A DNA stretch of 64,000 nucleotides from Bryobacterales bacterium (GTDB taxonomy: Bacteria; Acidobacteriota; Terriglobia; Bryobacterales; UBA6623). The notes under the pieces are model-generated. The model saw only the letters and a program-made list of their open reading frames with translations. It made no database searches and was not told the DNA's origin. Where the stretch lies: contig JAJDTX010000130.1 in the NCBI GenBank assembly GCA_022826925.1, positions 25,928-89,927 on the forward strand, given 5' to 3'. The position numbers were made by a program, and so were the translations under genes. Position 1 is the stretch's first letter. Every line of letters starts with the position of its first letter. Positions 1 through 8,099 of the stretch are shown here, in pieces.

Positions 1-653
1 TGATCACTCGCATGGACCGAGACGTGGGCCGGATCCTGCAGCTCATTGCCGAGCTGGGCTTGGACGAGAACACGATCGTGTTCTTCACCTCCGACAACGG
101 CGCGGCAGCTGCGACTTGGACGGACTACTTCCGAAGTAGCGGGAACCTGCGCGGCGCGAAGCGCGACTTCTACGAAGGTGGCATCCGGGTGCCAATGCTG
201 GCGCGGTGGCCAGAGCAGATCGCGGCGGGTTCGAGCAGCGACCACATTTGGGGCTTCCACGATTTCCTAGTGACCGCATTGGAACTCGCGGGGGCCGAAG
301 CGGCGGCGGGCACGGACGGGATCTCGGTGGTTCCGACGCTGCTGGGCCGCGGCGGGCAAGCCGAACACGAATACCTGTACTGGGAATTGCCGCGCCACGA
401 CAGTGGGTCGGGAACCTTTCGCGACGAGATTCCTTCCCAGGCCTTGCGCATGGGCAAGTGGAAAGCCGTGCGACCTGTACCTGACGGCGAACTCGAGCTC
501 TACGATCTCGAGGCCGATCCCGGAGAGACGCTGGATCTTGCAGCGGCCGAGCCCGCCATCATGGCGAAGCTTCAAGCTCTCCTAGAACAGGCCCGGCAAC
601 CGCCAAGGCCGCAGACGCAGCCGGATCACATCTGGTGGGTCAGCATGGGCTGA
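1..653 (+). CDS. Type I sulfatase, C-terminal part (cut by window start)
   Basis: The frame is open from the first bases of the window, upstream of the first ATG at 12, so the gene begins outside. What remains is the C-terminal half of an alkaline-phosphatase-fold sulfatase. It has the FFTSDNG metal/substrate block (residues 23-29 from that ATG), the downstream GG-R-VPM-RWP block typical of arylsulfatases, and a C-terminal ELYDLEADPGE segment. The formylglycine motif (CxPxR) would lie upstream of the window. Such enzymes hydrolyse sulfate esters, usually in the periplasm, often on polysaccharides. The gene is convergent with the next sulfatase, 30 bp away. Substrate cannot be told from sequence. 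Confidence 0.93.
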   Translation, partial: ITRMDRDVGRILQLIAELGLDENTIVFFTSDNGAAAATWTDYFRSSGNLRGAKRDFYEGGIRVPMLARWPEQIAAGSSSDHIWGFHDFLVTALELAGAEAAAGTDGISVVPTLLGRGGQAEHEYLYWELPRHDSGSGTFRDEIPSQALRMGKWKAVRPVPDGELELYDLEADPGETLDLAAAEPAIMAKLQALLEQARQPPRPQTQPDHIWWVSMG

Positions 654-683
654 ACGACGGTCTACTGGCCCCGGGGCGGAAAT

Positions 684-2231
684 CTACAGCGCCCTGCTAT
701 GCCCTTGCTCCTTGTAGCGCTCCAGCATGGCCTTGAGCTGCTCCACCACTTCCGGGTGCTCGCCAAAGAGGTTGTTGTCCTCGTGGCGGTCGGCTTCGAT
801 GTCGTACAGCTGCGCGGGCGGGTCGCCCGGTTGGGGACCGTCCCATTGCTGCGAACCCGGGCCTTGCCCGTCAATGTACTTCCACTTGCCCTGGCGGATG
901 GCGAACGTGCCGTCAACCGAATGATGCACCGTGGCCTCGCGCAGGGGAGCGCTGTCGGTTCCGAGCAATGCGGGCAGGATGCTGACACTGTCCTGCGCGG
1001 CATCGGCGGGCAGCTCGTGCCCCGCGATTTCGGCGGCGGTCGCCATCAGGTCGGTGAGGCAGATCGTTTGATCGCTGGTTGACCCGGCCGCGACCCTAGC
1101 CGGCCACGAGGCGATGAAGGGCATGCGGTGCCCGCCCTCCCAGGCGTCCCGCTTCTTGCCGCGCTGGCTGGCGTGATTGGCGTAATGGCCGAACTCCTCG
1201 ATGTGGCTCGGATCCCATTCTGCGCCGTTGTCGCTGGTGACGATGAAGAGAGTGTGCTCGAACTGGCCGGTCGCCTTGAGGGCATCTACGACCATCCCGA
1301 TATGGGCGTCAACCTGGGTCACGAAGTCGCCGTACAGGCCAGCGCCGCTGCGCCCGATGAACTCCTCGGTAGGAACCCACGGCCAGTGCGGGGCTGGCAG
1401 CGGGAAGTAGAGGAAGAACGGCTGGTCGGGACTGTCGGCCCGGCGCTCGATGTAGTCCACGACGTGCCGGGTCAGGTTGGGCAGCACGTCGAAGAAGTCA
1501 AAACCCTCCGCGGCCTCTCCGGGCCGCCAAAAGACCGGGCCGTCGAACCGGCCCGGCTCATGCACGGTGGCGGGCTTCTCGCAGGCATTGTTTTCCACGT
1601 AGACATACGGCGCCATGTCGAGCGAAGCCGGAATGATGTAGGAGTAGTCGAAACCGAGCGTGGCGGGGCCGTTGGTGACCGGCGCAATGAAATCGATCTC
1701 CAAGCCCTCCGGCTTGGAGAAGTCTGAAGCCGCTTGGAACGCGGCGGACGTGTCGCCCTCGTCCCAGCTCGCGGGCTCCGACAGCGTCGTCCAGTCCAGC
1801 CCGAGGTGCCACTTGCCGACAACCGCCGTGTGATAGCCCTGCTCGCGCAACATGCTGCCGACCGTCATGCGCTCCGGCTCGATGAGCGCGCGCGAGTATC
1901 CCGAAAGGACTCCCCGCTTAAGCGGCGTGCGCCATGCATAGCGACCTGTCACCACTCCGTAGCGCGTCGGCGTGCAGACGGCTGAACCCGAATGCGCGTC
2001 CGTAAACCTCATGCCTCCGGCCGCCAAGGCGTCCATGGCTGGGGTCGGGATCTTCGAATCTTCGTTGAAGCTGCCGGGATCTCCATACCCCATGTCGTCC
2101 GCCATCAGGAAAATGATGTTCGGCATGCGCTCTTCCAGAGGCGGCTGGGGCGAGCAGGCGGCGAGCACTGCCAGAGAGACGAGGGCGAGCACCGAAAGCA
2201 AGGAACTGAACCGTAAGTTGCGGGAAATCAT
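684..2231 (-). CDS. Type I sulfatase, predicted lipoprotein
   Basis: Formylglycine-dependent sulfatase of 515 aa. The start at 2231 is chosen because it opens a lipoprotein signal: a hydrophobic stretch ending in lipobox LAAC with Cys26. The upstream in-frame ATG at 2348 would bury it. Visible motifs are NIIFLMADDMGYGD (metal-binding Asp pair, ~45-46), CTPTR at ~86-90 (Cys to be converted to formylglycine), a GKWHLG block, and FIVTSDNGAEW further on. The C-terminus carries the usual QLYDIEADRHEDNNL block. Length is normal for the family. It is probably tethered to a membrane and acts on sulfated glycans; the specific substrate is unknown. It points towards the partial sulfatase. Confidence 0.92.
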   Translation of the reverse strand: MISRNLRFSSLLSVLALVSLAVLAACSPQPPLEERMPNIIFLMADDMGYGDPGSFNEDSKIPTPAMDALAAGGMRFTDAHSGSAVCTPTRYGVVTGRYAWRTPLKRGVLSGYSRALIEPERMTVGSMLREQGYHTAVVGKWHLGLDWTTLSEPASWDEGDTSAAFQAASDFSKPEGLEIDFIAPVTNGPATLGFDYSYIIPASLDMAPYVYVENNACEKPATVHEPGRFDGPVFWRPGEAAEGFDFFDVLPNLTRHVVDYIERRADSPDQPFFLYFPLPAPHWPWVPTEEFIGRSGAGLYGDFVTQVDAHIGMVVDALKATGQFEHTLFIVTSDNGAEWDPSHIEEFGHYANHASQRGKKRDAWEGGHRMPFIASWPARVAAGSTSDQTICLTDLMATAAEIAGHELPADAAQDSVSILPALLGTDSAPLREATVHHSVDGTFAIRQGKWKYIDGQGPGSQQWDGPQPGDPPAQLYDIEADRHEDNNLFGEHPEVVEQLKAMLERYKEQGHSRAL

Positions 2232-2950
2232 GGCACTTCGCCAATTGTACGGCACCCGGCCAGACGTAGAGACAAGAACTGCCCGCCCCTCAGTGCCTCC
2301 GGGTGTCGCAGGTCGAGGAGCGCCTTCGGTGGTTCCGAGATGCTCCACAGAGAAGCCAGTGTCGGCCGTTTCTGACCTGCCGCAACCCGGGCGGCAAGCC
2401 GATGCTCCTGATAGACCACTAACCTCCGAGCGAATCTGCGCTGCGAGCCTAGAAGCCTTGGAAGCAGAGGTCTTCTGCGAAAGCTATGTAGAGCGGGAGT
2501 CCCAGAAGGACGGAATCGTTCAAGATGAAGTGCGATGGGCCATCGATGGATTTGGGATTGATGGAGGCCGTGCTTTACCAGTCTTGCGTATCCCTCTTCG
2601 CGAGAGTCACTGCCGAAGTGGCAGTCAGCCATGATGTGGTGCGGTGAAAAAGCTGCTTCTGATGCTCTTGAGCCCCGAAGTTGTACCCTGTTCAAGGGTG
2701 ATCTTGCTGCCGCTCGGGGAAGTACCTGCGGTCGGGTTCCAAGACTTGCTGTCTGTCGCGTTAGGCATCCAGTCAAACGCCTCCATTGGCAAGCCGGCCA
2801 CGTAGCTACGCGCGGTATCAGGTGCTCACCACCCCGCCAGCCGTCGCGGCACGCCTACCTACAATCGCAAGCGCCCTGTCGGGAGTTGGATTGCCGAGCG
2901 CTGCGATTGCGGGCAATCATTGTTGGGATTGAGAGTGCATGGAGTCCGTC
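2232..2950. other. ~720 bp without a supported gene
   Basis: Open frames here (for example minus strand 2228-2776) have Arg/Pro-rich translations without recognisable motifs and look like GC-driven noise. Short stretches around 2440-2640 read as protein-like in more than one frame, which would fit a decayed gene, but I could not assign a family. The end near 2941 holds the GGAG ribosome-binding site of the antitoxin gene. Confidence 0.5.
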
Positions 2951-3193
2951 ATGGCCAGCATCACAATCCGTAACCTATCAGCGGAATCGAAGGAGAGGCT
3001 CCGCCGACGCGCCGACCAACGCGGGTGCAGCCTCGAGACTCTAGCCCGATCCATCCTAGACAAAGCTGCCGCCGAGACAGTTCAATCGATCCGGTTTCCG
3101 CACGATCTCATGGAAGTGATCGAGCGCGGCGAAGAGATCGAGGCGCTATTGCGGGCCCACGACCGGCCTCAAGAGCGGGTCGACCTCGCATGA
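2951..3193 (+). CDS. FitA-like ribbon-helix-helix antitoxin
   Basis: Small 80-aa protein beginning MASITIRNLS, the hallmark of FitA/Arc-type ribbon-helix-helix antitoxins. The N-terminal strand and two helices bind operator DNA as a dimer; the C-terminal tail (FPHDLMEVIERGEEIEALL) should wrap the toxin. The ATG at 2951 is preferred over the in-frame ATG at 2939 because GGAG lies at 2941-2944, six bases upstream. The stop codon overlaps the toxin start (ATGA at 3190-3193), so the two are translationally coupled. Members of this family usually repress their own promoter together with the toxin. The nearest coding neighbours are sulfatases, so the module looks inserted. Confidence 0.88.
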   Translation: MASITIRNLSAESKERLRRRADQRGCSLETLARSILDKAAAETVQSIRFPHDLMEVIERGEEIEALLRAHDRPQERVDLA

Positions 3194-3633
3194 TCCTCCT
3201 TGACACGAACGTCCTGTCCGAGCTGACCAGATCGAGCCCGTCGGCACCTGTCATCGCATGGCTCGAAGCCAACCGCCCGCTGCTTGCGGTGCCAACGATA
3301 GCCTTGGCGGAACTACGCTACGGGATTTCGCGGCTGCCCACTGGCCGTCGGCGATCAAGCCTGCTGCGATTCTGGGAAATGACGTGCAAGCAGTTTCGTG
3401 GCCGTATTTTCTCGTTCGATGAACGCGCAGCTGCAGTCTACGGGGACAGTGCGGCCGAGGCCGAGCATAGAGGCAGGCGCCTCAACGTCGCGGATGGAAA
3501 GATAGCGGCAATCGCCCTTGTTCATGGAATGCAAGTCGCAACCCGCGACGTCAGCAACTTTGAATCCTCGGGTGTCTCTCTGGTGAACCCCCGGGGATTG
3601 AGCGCGTGTTTCCGGATCACGCGTGGCAATTGA
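3190..3633 (+). CDS. PIN-domain toxin (FitB/VapC type)
   Basis: PIN-domain ribonuclease of 147 aa that overlaps the antitoxin stop in an ATGA arrangement. The four acidic catalytic positions can be read: Asp5 in MILLDTN, Glu41 in ALAELRYG, Asp102 in NVADGKIA and Asp120 in ATRDVSNF. Toxins of this group cleave structured RNA (tRNA or rRNA) with Mg2+ or Mn2+ when released from the antitoxin. Length and spacing are typical of FitB-like proteins. Nothing in the sequence suggests inactivation. The RNA target is unknown. Confidence 0.92.
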   Translation: MILLDTNVLSELTRSSPSAPVIAWLEANRPLLAVPTIALAELRYGISRLPTGRRRSSLLRFWEMTCKQFRGRIFSFDERAAAVYGDSAAEAEHRGRRLNVADGKIAAIALVHGMQVATRDVSNFESSGVSLVNPRGLSACFRITRGN

Positions 3634-3638
3634 AGTAG

Positions 3639-3986
3639 GCTCCGGAGGTCGATGACCTGCTCCGGGGCCTTGATGGCCCGGCGTTCGAAGGCACCCTGTG
3701 CTACGACCCGCTGACTGGGTACTTCAATGCTGCCACCCTAGCATCGGTCGCCCGGGGGATCAAGGGACGCGTCCGCGATGACGGGCGCATGCACCTCGAA
3801 GTCGGATGCACGCTCGGGGCTTCGGCAATCGGAGCTATAGCCGACGACGAGGGCGTGCGCGATCAGGTCGAGCGGAATCCACTGGACGTGCCCCTAGCAC
3901 CGCCCGACAATTCCTCCGTTGACGCGCTGGGACGGCTCGATTTCGCCTCCGCCGATCGCTCCGTTACGCTAAGGGCGTGCCGCTGA
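3639..3986 (+). pseudogene. Fragment resembling a phospholipase-D-like (helicase-type) N-terminal domain
   Basis: The frame between a TAG at 3636-3638 and a stop at 3984-3986 is open for 115 codons but has no ATG until 3789. It reads coherently: a YDPLTGYFNAATLASVARGI block, then GGRMxLxVGCTL-like text (DDGRMHLEVGCTL), then PLAPPD and a DALGRLDF segment. From memory this resembles the N-terminal phospholipase-D-like region of large helicase proteins found in defence and accessory loci. It stops abruptly where such proteins continue for hundreds of residues, so I read it as a relic broken at both ends. The family call is tentative. It follows the toxin gene by 5 bp. Confidence 0.4.
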
Positions 3987-4030
3987 GCGCCTGCGGGGCA
4001 GTCGCGCCAATGATGTCGCTGCCAAAATTC

Positions 4031-4945
4031 ATGAACCGCATCTCCAGCCAAGGCTGGCGCGTTCGGACGTTGACCTCATCTAGCCAACTGACTCCTTCAG
4101 GTTCCAACAAAGCAATCCAGGCCAAGGCTTGGGCGCTCTGCCGAGCACTCTGGATCGTAGCCGGACTGAGCGCTGCGCAAGCGCCAACACTCCAAGCAGT
4201 CGAGTTCGGTGTAGTTCGGATGCACGACGATGCGGCCGCGGCGTTCTCGGAGTACATAGCTGCCGCTGACACGCAATTCGAGCGTAGCCTCGCCGGGGAC
4301 GCGCCGTTCCTGTGGGGCAAGCAAGACCAAGCCAGAGCCAAAGCACTAGCTCGCGGGAAGATCGTCGTTGATCCCACTCCGATTCCCAACATGCGGGAAA
4401 CGCCGGGCGGACTGATCCACGATTGGACCGCCGCCTTGCTGGTACCGCACGCGGATGCGGAGCGACTTGTTGCGGTCGTAGCTGCCTACGACACCCACGC
4501 GGACACGTACGGACCGGGAGTGATAGATTCCCGCATTCTCGGGCGAGATGGCACGCAAATGCGAGTGGCGATGCGCTTGTTGAAGAAGAATGTTCTCACG
4601 GCAGTGCTTGAGACCGAGCACACAGTGGAGTTTGACCGGCTGGACAGTCAGAGATGGTGGGGGCGTTCCCAAAGCACCAGCATCCGGGAGGTGGTAAGAG
4701 TCGGCAAGCCTGACGAGTCGCTCAGGCCGGCGGGTCATGACAGGGGCTTCCTGTGGCGGATGGTAGTGTACTGGAGATTCGCCGACACAGCGGAAGGAGC
4801 CATCGTTGAACACCGCTCGATCAGCTTGACCCGCAGTCCGCCCAAGGGGCTTCGGTGGGTGCTGCGACCGGTGCTTGACGGATTGCCCCGGCAATCGCTA
4901 GCCAACATCCTCAGCATTACCAGCGACGCTGCACTGGCACCATGA
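4031..4945 (+). CDS. Uncharacterised exported protein
   Basis: Protein of about 304 aa that I cannot assign to a named family. It contains a hydrophobic segment (LCRALWIVAGLSAAQA) that looks like a signal sequence or anchor, unusually far from the ATG at 4031. The true start may be the TTG near 4071, or upstream at 3977 (GTG), 4010 or 4013. The mature part has conserved-looking blocks such as FLWGKQDQ, GGLIHDWTA, RDGTQMRVAMRLLKK, and a C-terminal EHRSISLTR...GLRWVLRPVLDGLPR. That last pattern recalls uncharacterised acidobacterial proteins with a START-like fold. No good Shine-Dalgarno sequence decides the start. No operon partner: the next gene begins 153 bp downstream. Confidence 0.7.
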   Translation: MNRISSQGWRVRTLTSSSQLTPSGSNKAIQAKAWALCRALWIVAGLSAAQAPTLQAVEFGVVRMHDDAAAAFSEYIAAADTQFERSLAGDAPFLWGKQDQARAKALARGKIVVDPTPIPNMRETPGGLIHDWTAALLVPHADAERLVAVVAAYDTHADTYGPGVIDSRILGRDGTQMRVAMRLLKKNVLTAVLETEHTVEFDRLDSQRWWGRSQSTSIREVVRVGKPDESLRPAGHDRGFLWRMVVYWRFADTAEGAIVEHRSISLTRSPPKGLRWVLRPVLDGLPRQSLANILSITSDAALAP

Positions 4946-5098
4946 TCCACCCATTTCGCGGACCGTTCGCCCAAGGCAGCCGAGGCCCAGCCACGGGCGT
5001 GCGTGCCTAGAGGTCTGGACAATCTCGGCGTCACCGCGGTTGCCGCGCGCTGCCGGGGCCAGCGTGAACGATGAAGATCGGCTAGACTCTCCATCGTC

Positions 5099-6583
5099 AT
5101 GTTGCAGCTCGCGCGTCGATCCCTGCTGTTGTTACCGCTCCTGACGCTGCCCTTGGCGCTTGCGGCACAACAGCAGCCCAACTTCATCGTCATCTTTGCC
5201 GATGACCTAGGGTACGGAGACCTGTCCTCCTACGGCGCGACAGCGCACAAGACCCCACATCTGGACCGCATGGCGCAAGAGGGGATCCGCCTCACCGACT
5301 TCTATGTCTCGATGCCGTTCTGCGGCCCCTCCAGAGCGACCCTGCTCACTGGGCGCTACCCGTTCCGGACAGGACTGGTGGTCAACCCATCGCCGGACGT
5401 GGGCCGCAATGACATAGGGCTCCCGCCCTCGGAGATCACGATTGCCGAGGCTCTCAAGCCGTTGGGCTACGCGACCGCGGCAATCGGGAAATGGCACCTC
5501 GGGCATGTCGAGAGGTACCTGCCCCGCAAACAAGGGTTCGACGAGTACTACGGCATTCTGTACTCGAACGACATGCGCCCGGTCCAACTCGTCCAAAACG
5601 AGTCCGTCGTTCAATACCCGGTAGTGCAATCCGAGCTGACCAAGGACTACACGCAACGAGCGGTCGATTTCATCGAGCGTCACCGAAACGAACCGTTCTT
5701 CTTGTATCTCCCGCACGCGATGCCGCACAAGCCGCTCGCGGCCTCGGAGGACTTCTACACTCCAGAAACGCCCGATGACCTCTACAGCGATGCCATGCGC
5801 GAACTTGACTGGTCTGTCGGACGAATCTTGGACAAGCTGCGCGCGAGTTCGCTGGACGACAAGACCCTGGTGTTCTTCACGTCAGACAACGGCGCGACGT
5901 ACGGAGGCTACAACGGCGGCCTGCGCGCCTCCAAGGCATCCAACTTCGACGGCGGCTTGCGAGTGCCGGCCATCGCGCGATGGCCGGGCAGGATCCCGCC
6001 GGGCCAAGTATCAGGCGCAGTGCTCGCCTCGATCGACATCTTCCCGACGATCGTCGCTGCCGCCGGGGGCGAGCTTCCCAGCGACCGGACAATCGATGGC
6101 CGCGACATCCTGCCGGTCTTGGCAGGACGCGCCAGCGAATCGCCGCACGAGGCGATCTTCGCGCTGGGAGCGGAGGAGCTGAAGATGATCCGCTCCGGGC
6201 GCTGGAAGCTACACGTCCGGGCGCCGGAGCCGGGCTTCCCCTGTCTCGACGACCCGAACGCCTACGTGGATCCGCGGCGTCCGGACGGCATCACGATCAT
6301 TGCCCAGTTCGAGCAAGCCAATCGAACGCAGTGCCCGGGCGTAGTCACCGGACCGGCCCCGAAACCGCTCATGCTCTTCGACATGGAGACGGATCCAGCC
6401 GAGCAGCGCGATGTCGCTGCCGAGCATCCCGAAATCGTCGCCCGGCTGCGGGCGATCTTTGACCGCTTCGATGCAGAAGTGCCGGACGAGTTCCAAAGCG
6501 GCGATCGATCACCGAAGATCCTCTGGATCGAGGGCGGCGAATTGCGCTACGAACGGCAGATCAAACCCCTGCCGCACGACTGA
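5099..6583 (+). CDS. Periplasmic type I sulfatase
   Basis: Full-length arylsulfatase-like enzyme of 494 aa with a cleavable-looking signal peptide (residues 1-23, ending LALAA). Key motifs are the metal-binding DDLGYGD at 35-41, CGPSR at 75-79 (Cys75 is the formylglycine precursor), GKWHLG near 133, and FFTSDNGATYGG near 260. The closing LMLFDMETDPAEQRDV block is typical. It hydrolyses sulfate esters, probably from glycans, in the periplasm. It is not closely similar to the lipoprotein sulfatase at 684-2231: the CxPxR surroundings and C-terminus differ, so the two probably have different substrates. It converges with aroA. Confidence 0.94.
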   Translation: MLQLARRSLLLLPLLTLPLALAAQQQPNFIVIFADDLGYGDLSSYGATAHKTPHLDRMAQEGIRLTDFYVSMPFCGPSRATLLTGRYPFRTGLVVNPSPDVGRNDIGLPPSEITIAEALKPLGYATAAIGKWHLGHVERYLPRKQGFDEYYGILYSNDMRPVQLVQNESVVQYPVVQSELTKDYTQRAVDFIERHRNEPFFLYLPHAMPHKPLAASEDFYTPETPDDLYSDAMRELDWSVGRILDKLRASSLDDKTLVFFTSDNGATYGGYNGGLRASKASNFDGGLRVPAIARWPGRIPPGQVSGAVLASIDIFPTIVAAAGGELPSDRTIDGRDILPVLAGRASESPHEAIFALGAEELKMIRSGRWKLHVRAPEPGFPCLDDPNAYVDPRRPDGITIIAQFEQANRTQCPGVVTGPAPKPLMLFDMETDPAEQRDVAAEHPEIVARLRAIFDRFDAEVPDEFQSGDRSPKILWIEGGELRYERQIKPLPHD

Positions 6584-6596
6584 ACCGCGACGCCGG

Positions 6597-7895
6597 CTAG
6601 CCTCGAGTAACCGAGGCGAGCACGTCGAAGAACTCCGGAAACGAAACAGCCGCGGCTGCGGCTCCCTCGAGGATCGAGTCGCCGTCCGCAGCCAGCGCCC
6701 CCACCGCGAAGGCCATCGCGATGCGGTGGTCACCGCAGGAATCCAGCTGTGCGGCGCGCAGCTTATAGCCGCCCTGTATGTCCATGCCGCTCTCGTGCTC
6801 GGTGACCTCCACGCCCATCTGGCGCAAGTTCGCGGCCACGGTTGCGATTCGGTCCGTTTCCTTGACGCGCAGCTCGCCTGCATCCCGGATGCGCAATCCG
6901 TCCTCAGATGCGGCCCCGAGCACGGCAAGCATGGGAATCTCGTCGATGACCGCGGCGGTGGTTTCCCCTGAAATCACTCCGCCGGCAAGCCTGCCAGTGC
7001 CGCGCACCCGGAGCGTTCCACTGGCCTCGCCGCCAGAGTCGGACTCGGGGTGGACTTCGATGTGCGCGCCCATGCGGCGAAGTACGCGCAACACGGCCGA
7101 ACGAGTCGGATTCAAGCCTACGCCATCGATGACCAGGTCCGAGCCCGGGAGCAGCAGGGCCGCAGCGAGAAAGAACACCGCCGAAGAGAGATCGCTCGGC
7201 ACGCGCAGCACACACCCTGCCAGAGCGGGACAGCCTGCCACCGATCGCGACCGTCCGTCCACACGGACGTCGGCCCCGAACCGTCGGAGGGCGATCTCGG
7301 TGTGATCGCGTGTCTGCACCGGCTCTACAACTTCTGTCACGCCCCGGGCGTAAAGGCCAGCAAGCAAGACGCAGCTCTTAACCTGCGCGCTAGCGACAGG
7401 CAATTCATAGCGAATGGGCTGCAGGGCTCTGCCCCGGATGACCAGCGGGGGGAACTGACCGTCGCTGGCCTTGATTGCAGCCCCCATCCGACTCAGCGGC
7501 GTCATGATCCGCAGCATGGGGCGCTTCGACAGAGACTCGTCACCCTGAATTACGGTTTCGAACGGCTGGCCGGCAAGGATTCCGGACAGCATTCGGATTG
7601 TCGAACCGGAGTTCCCTGCATCTAGAGGCGCCTTGGGCGCGCTCAAGCCTTGCAACCCGCAGCCCTCGATCTCGACTCGGGTGCCCTCGCGCTCCCAACG
7701 CACGCCTAGGGAGTTCAGGCAAGCAAGTGTCGACGCGCAATCTGCACCGGTTGAATAGTTGGCCAGGGCGCTGCGGCCCCGAGCCAGGGCCGCGAGCATC
7801 GCATAGCGGTGCGAAATCGACTTGTCGCCCGGCAGCGAGAGCGTGCCGGCGATGCCCGAAGCGGGGCGAATGGTCCGGGGCATTGGCATTTCCAT
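6597..7895 (-). CDS. aroA: 3-phosphoshikimate 1-carboxyvinyltransferase (EPSP synthase)
   Basis: Sixth step of the shikimate pathway: transfers enolpyruvate from PEP to shikimate-3-phosphate in the cytoplasm. The sequence shows PGDKSISHRYAM near the N-terminus (PEP/S3P-binding Lys and Arg), the DAGNSGSTIRMLSG loop, and the late block RDAGELRVKETDRI with its conserved Lys-Glu. The product is about 432 aa, normal for the family. Three ATGs cluster at 7895, 7889 and 7883; the outermost is used here, but any could serve, and a clear Shine-Dalgarno sequence is lacking. The much longer open frame to 8357 runs into the divergent amidase gene and has no matching N-terminal domain. A single-gene transcription unit is likely. 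Confidence 0.95.
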   Translation of the reverse strand: MEMPMPRTIRPASGIAGTLSLPGDKSISHRYAMLAALARGRSALANYSTGADCASTLACLNSLGVRWEREGTRVEIEGCGLQGLSAPKAPLDAGNSGSTIRMLSGILAGQPFETVIQGDESLSKRPMLRIMTPLSRMGAAIKASDGQFPPLVIRGRALQPIRYELPVASAQVKSCVLLAGLYARGVTEVVEPVQTRDHTEIALRRFGADVRVDGRSRSVAGCPALAGCVLRVPSDLSSAVFFLAAALLLPGSDLVIDGVGLNPTRSAVLRVLRRMGAHIEVHPESDSGGEASGTLRVRGTGRLAGGVISGETTAAVIDEIPMLAVLGAASEDGLRIRDAGELRVKETDRIATVAANLRQMGVEVTEHESGMDIQGGYKLRAAQLDSCGDHRIAMAFAVGALAADGDSILEGAAAAAVSFPEFFDVLASVTRG

Positions 7896-8099
7896 TATCC
7901 AAGGGACACATCGCAGGGCCGTCCGGGCCGAGTCCGCTGCGATGGAGAATCCGCGCAACCCTGCTGAATTGCGCCCGCACCGCAACATTATCTGTGCTAA
8001 TGTTCTAATTGTAAGGAGTGTGCCCCACGCCAGATCGCGATCGGCCGCTTGGCCCCAAGCGCCGAACGACCCGGCGGGTCGGGCCTGGGTGGATTGCCA

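Noticed and set aside
2228..2776. Minus-strand 182-codon frame, considered as a transposase relic
   Set aside because: I tried to match DDE/integrase motifs in all three frames of this strand and found none that held.
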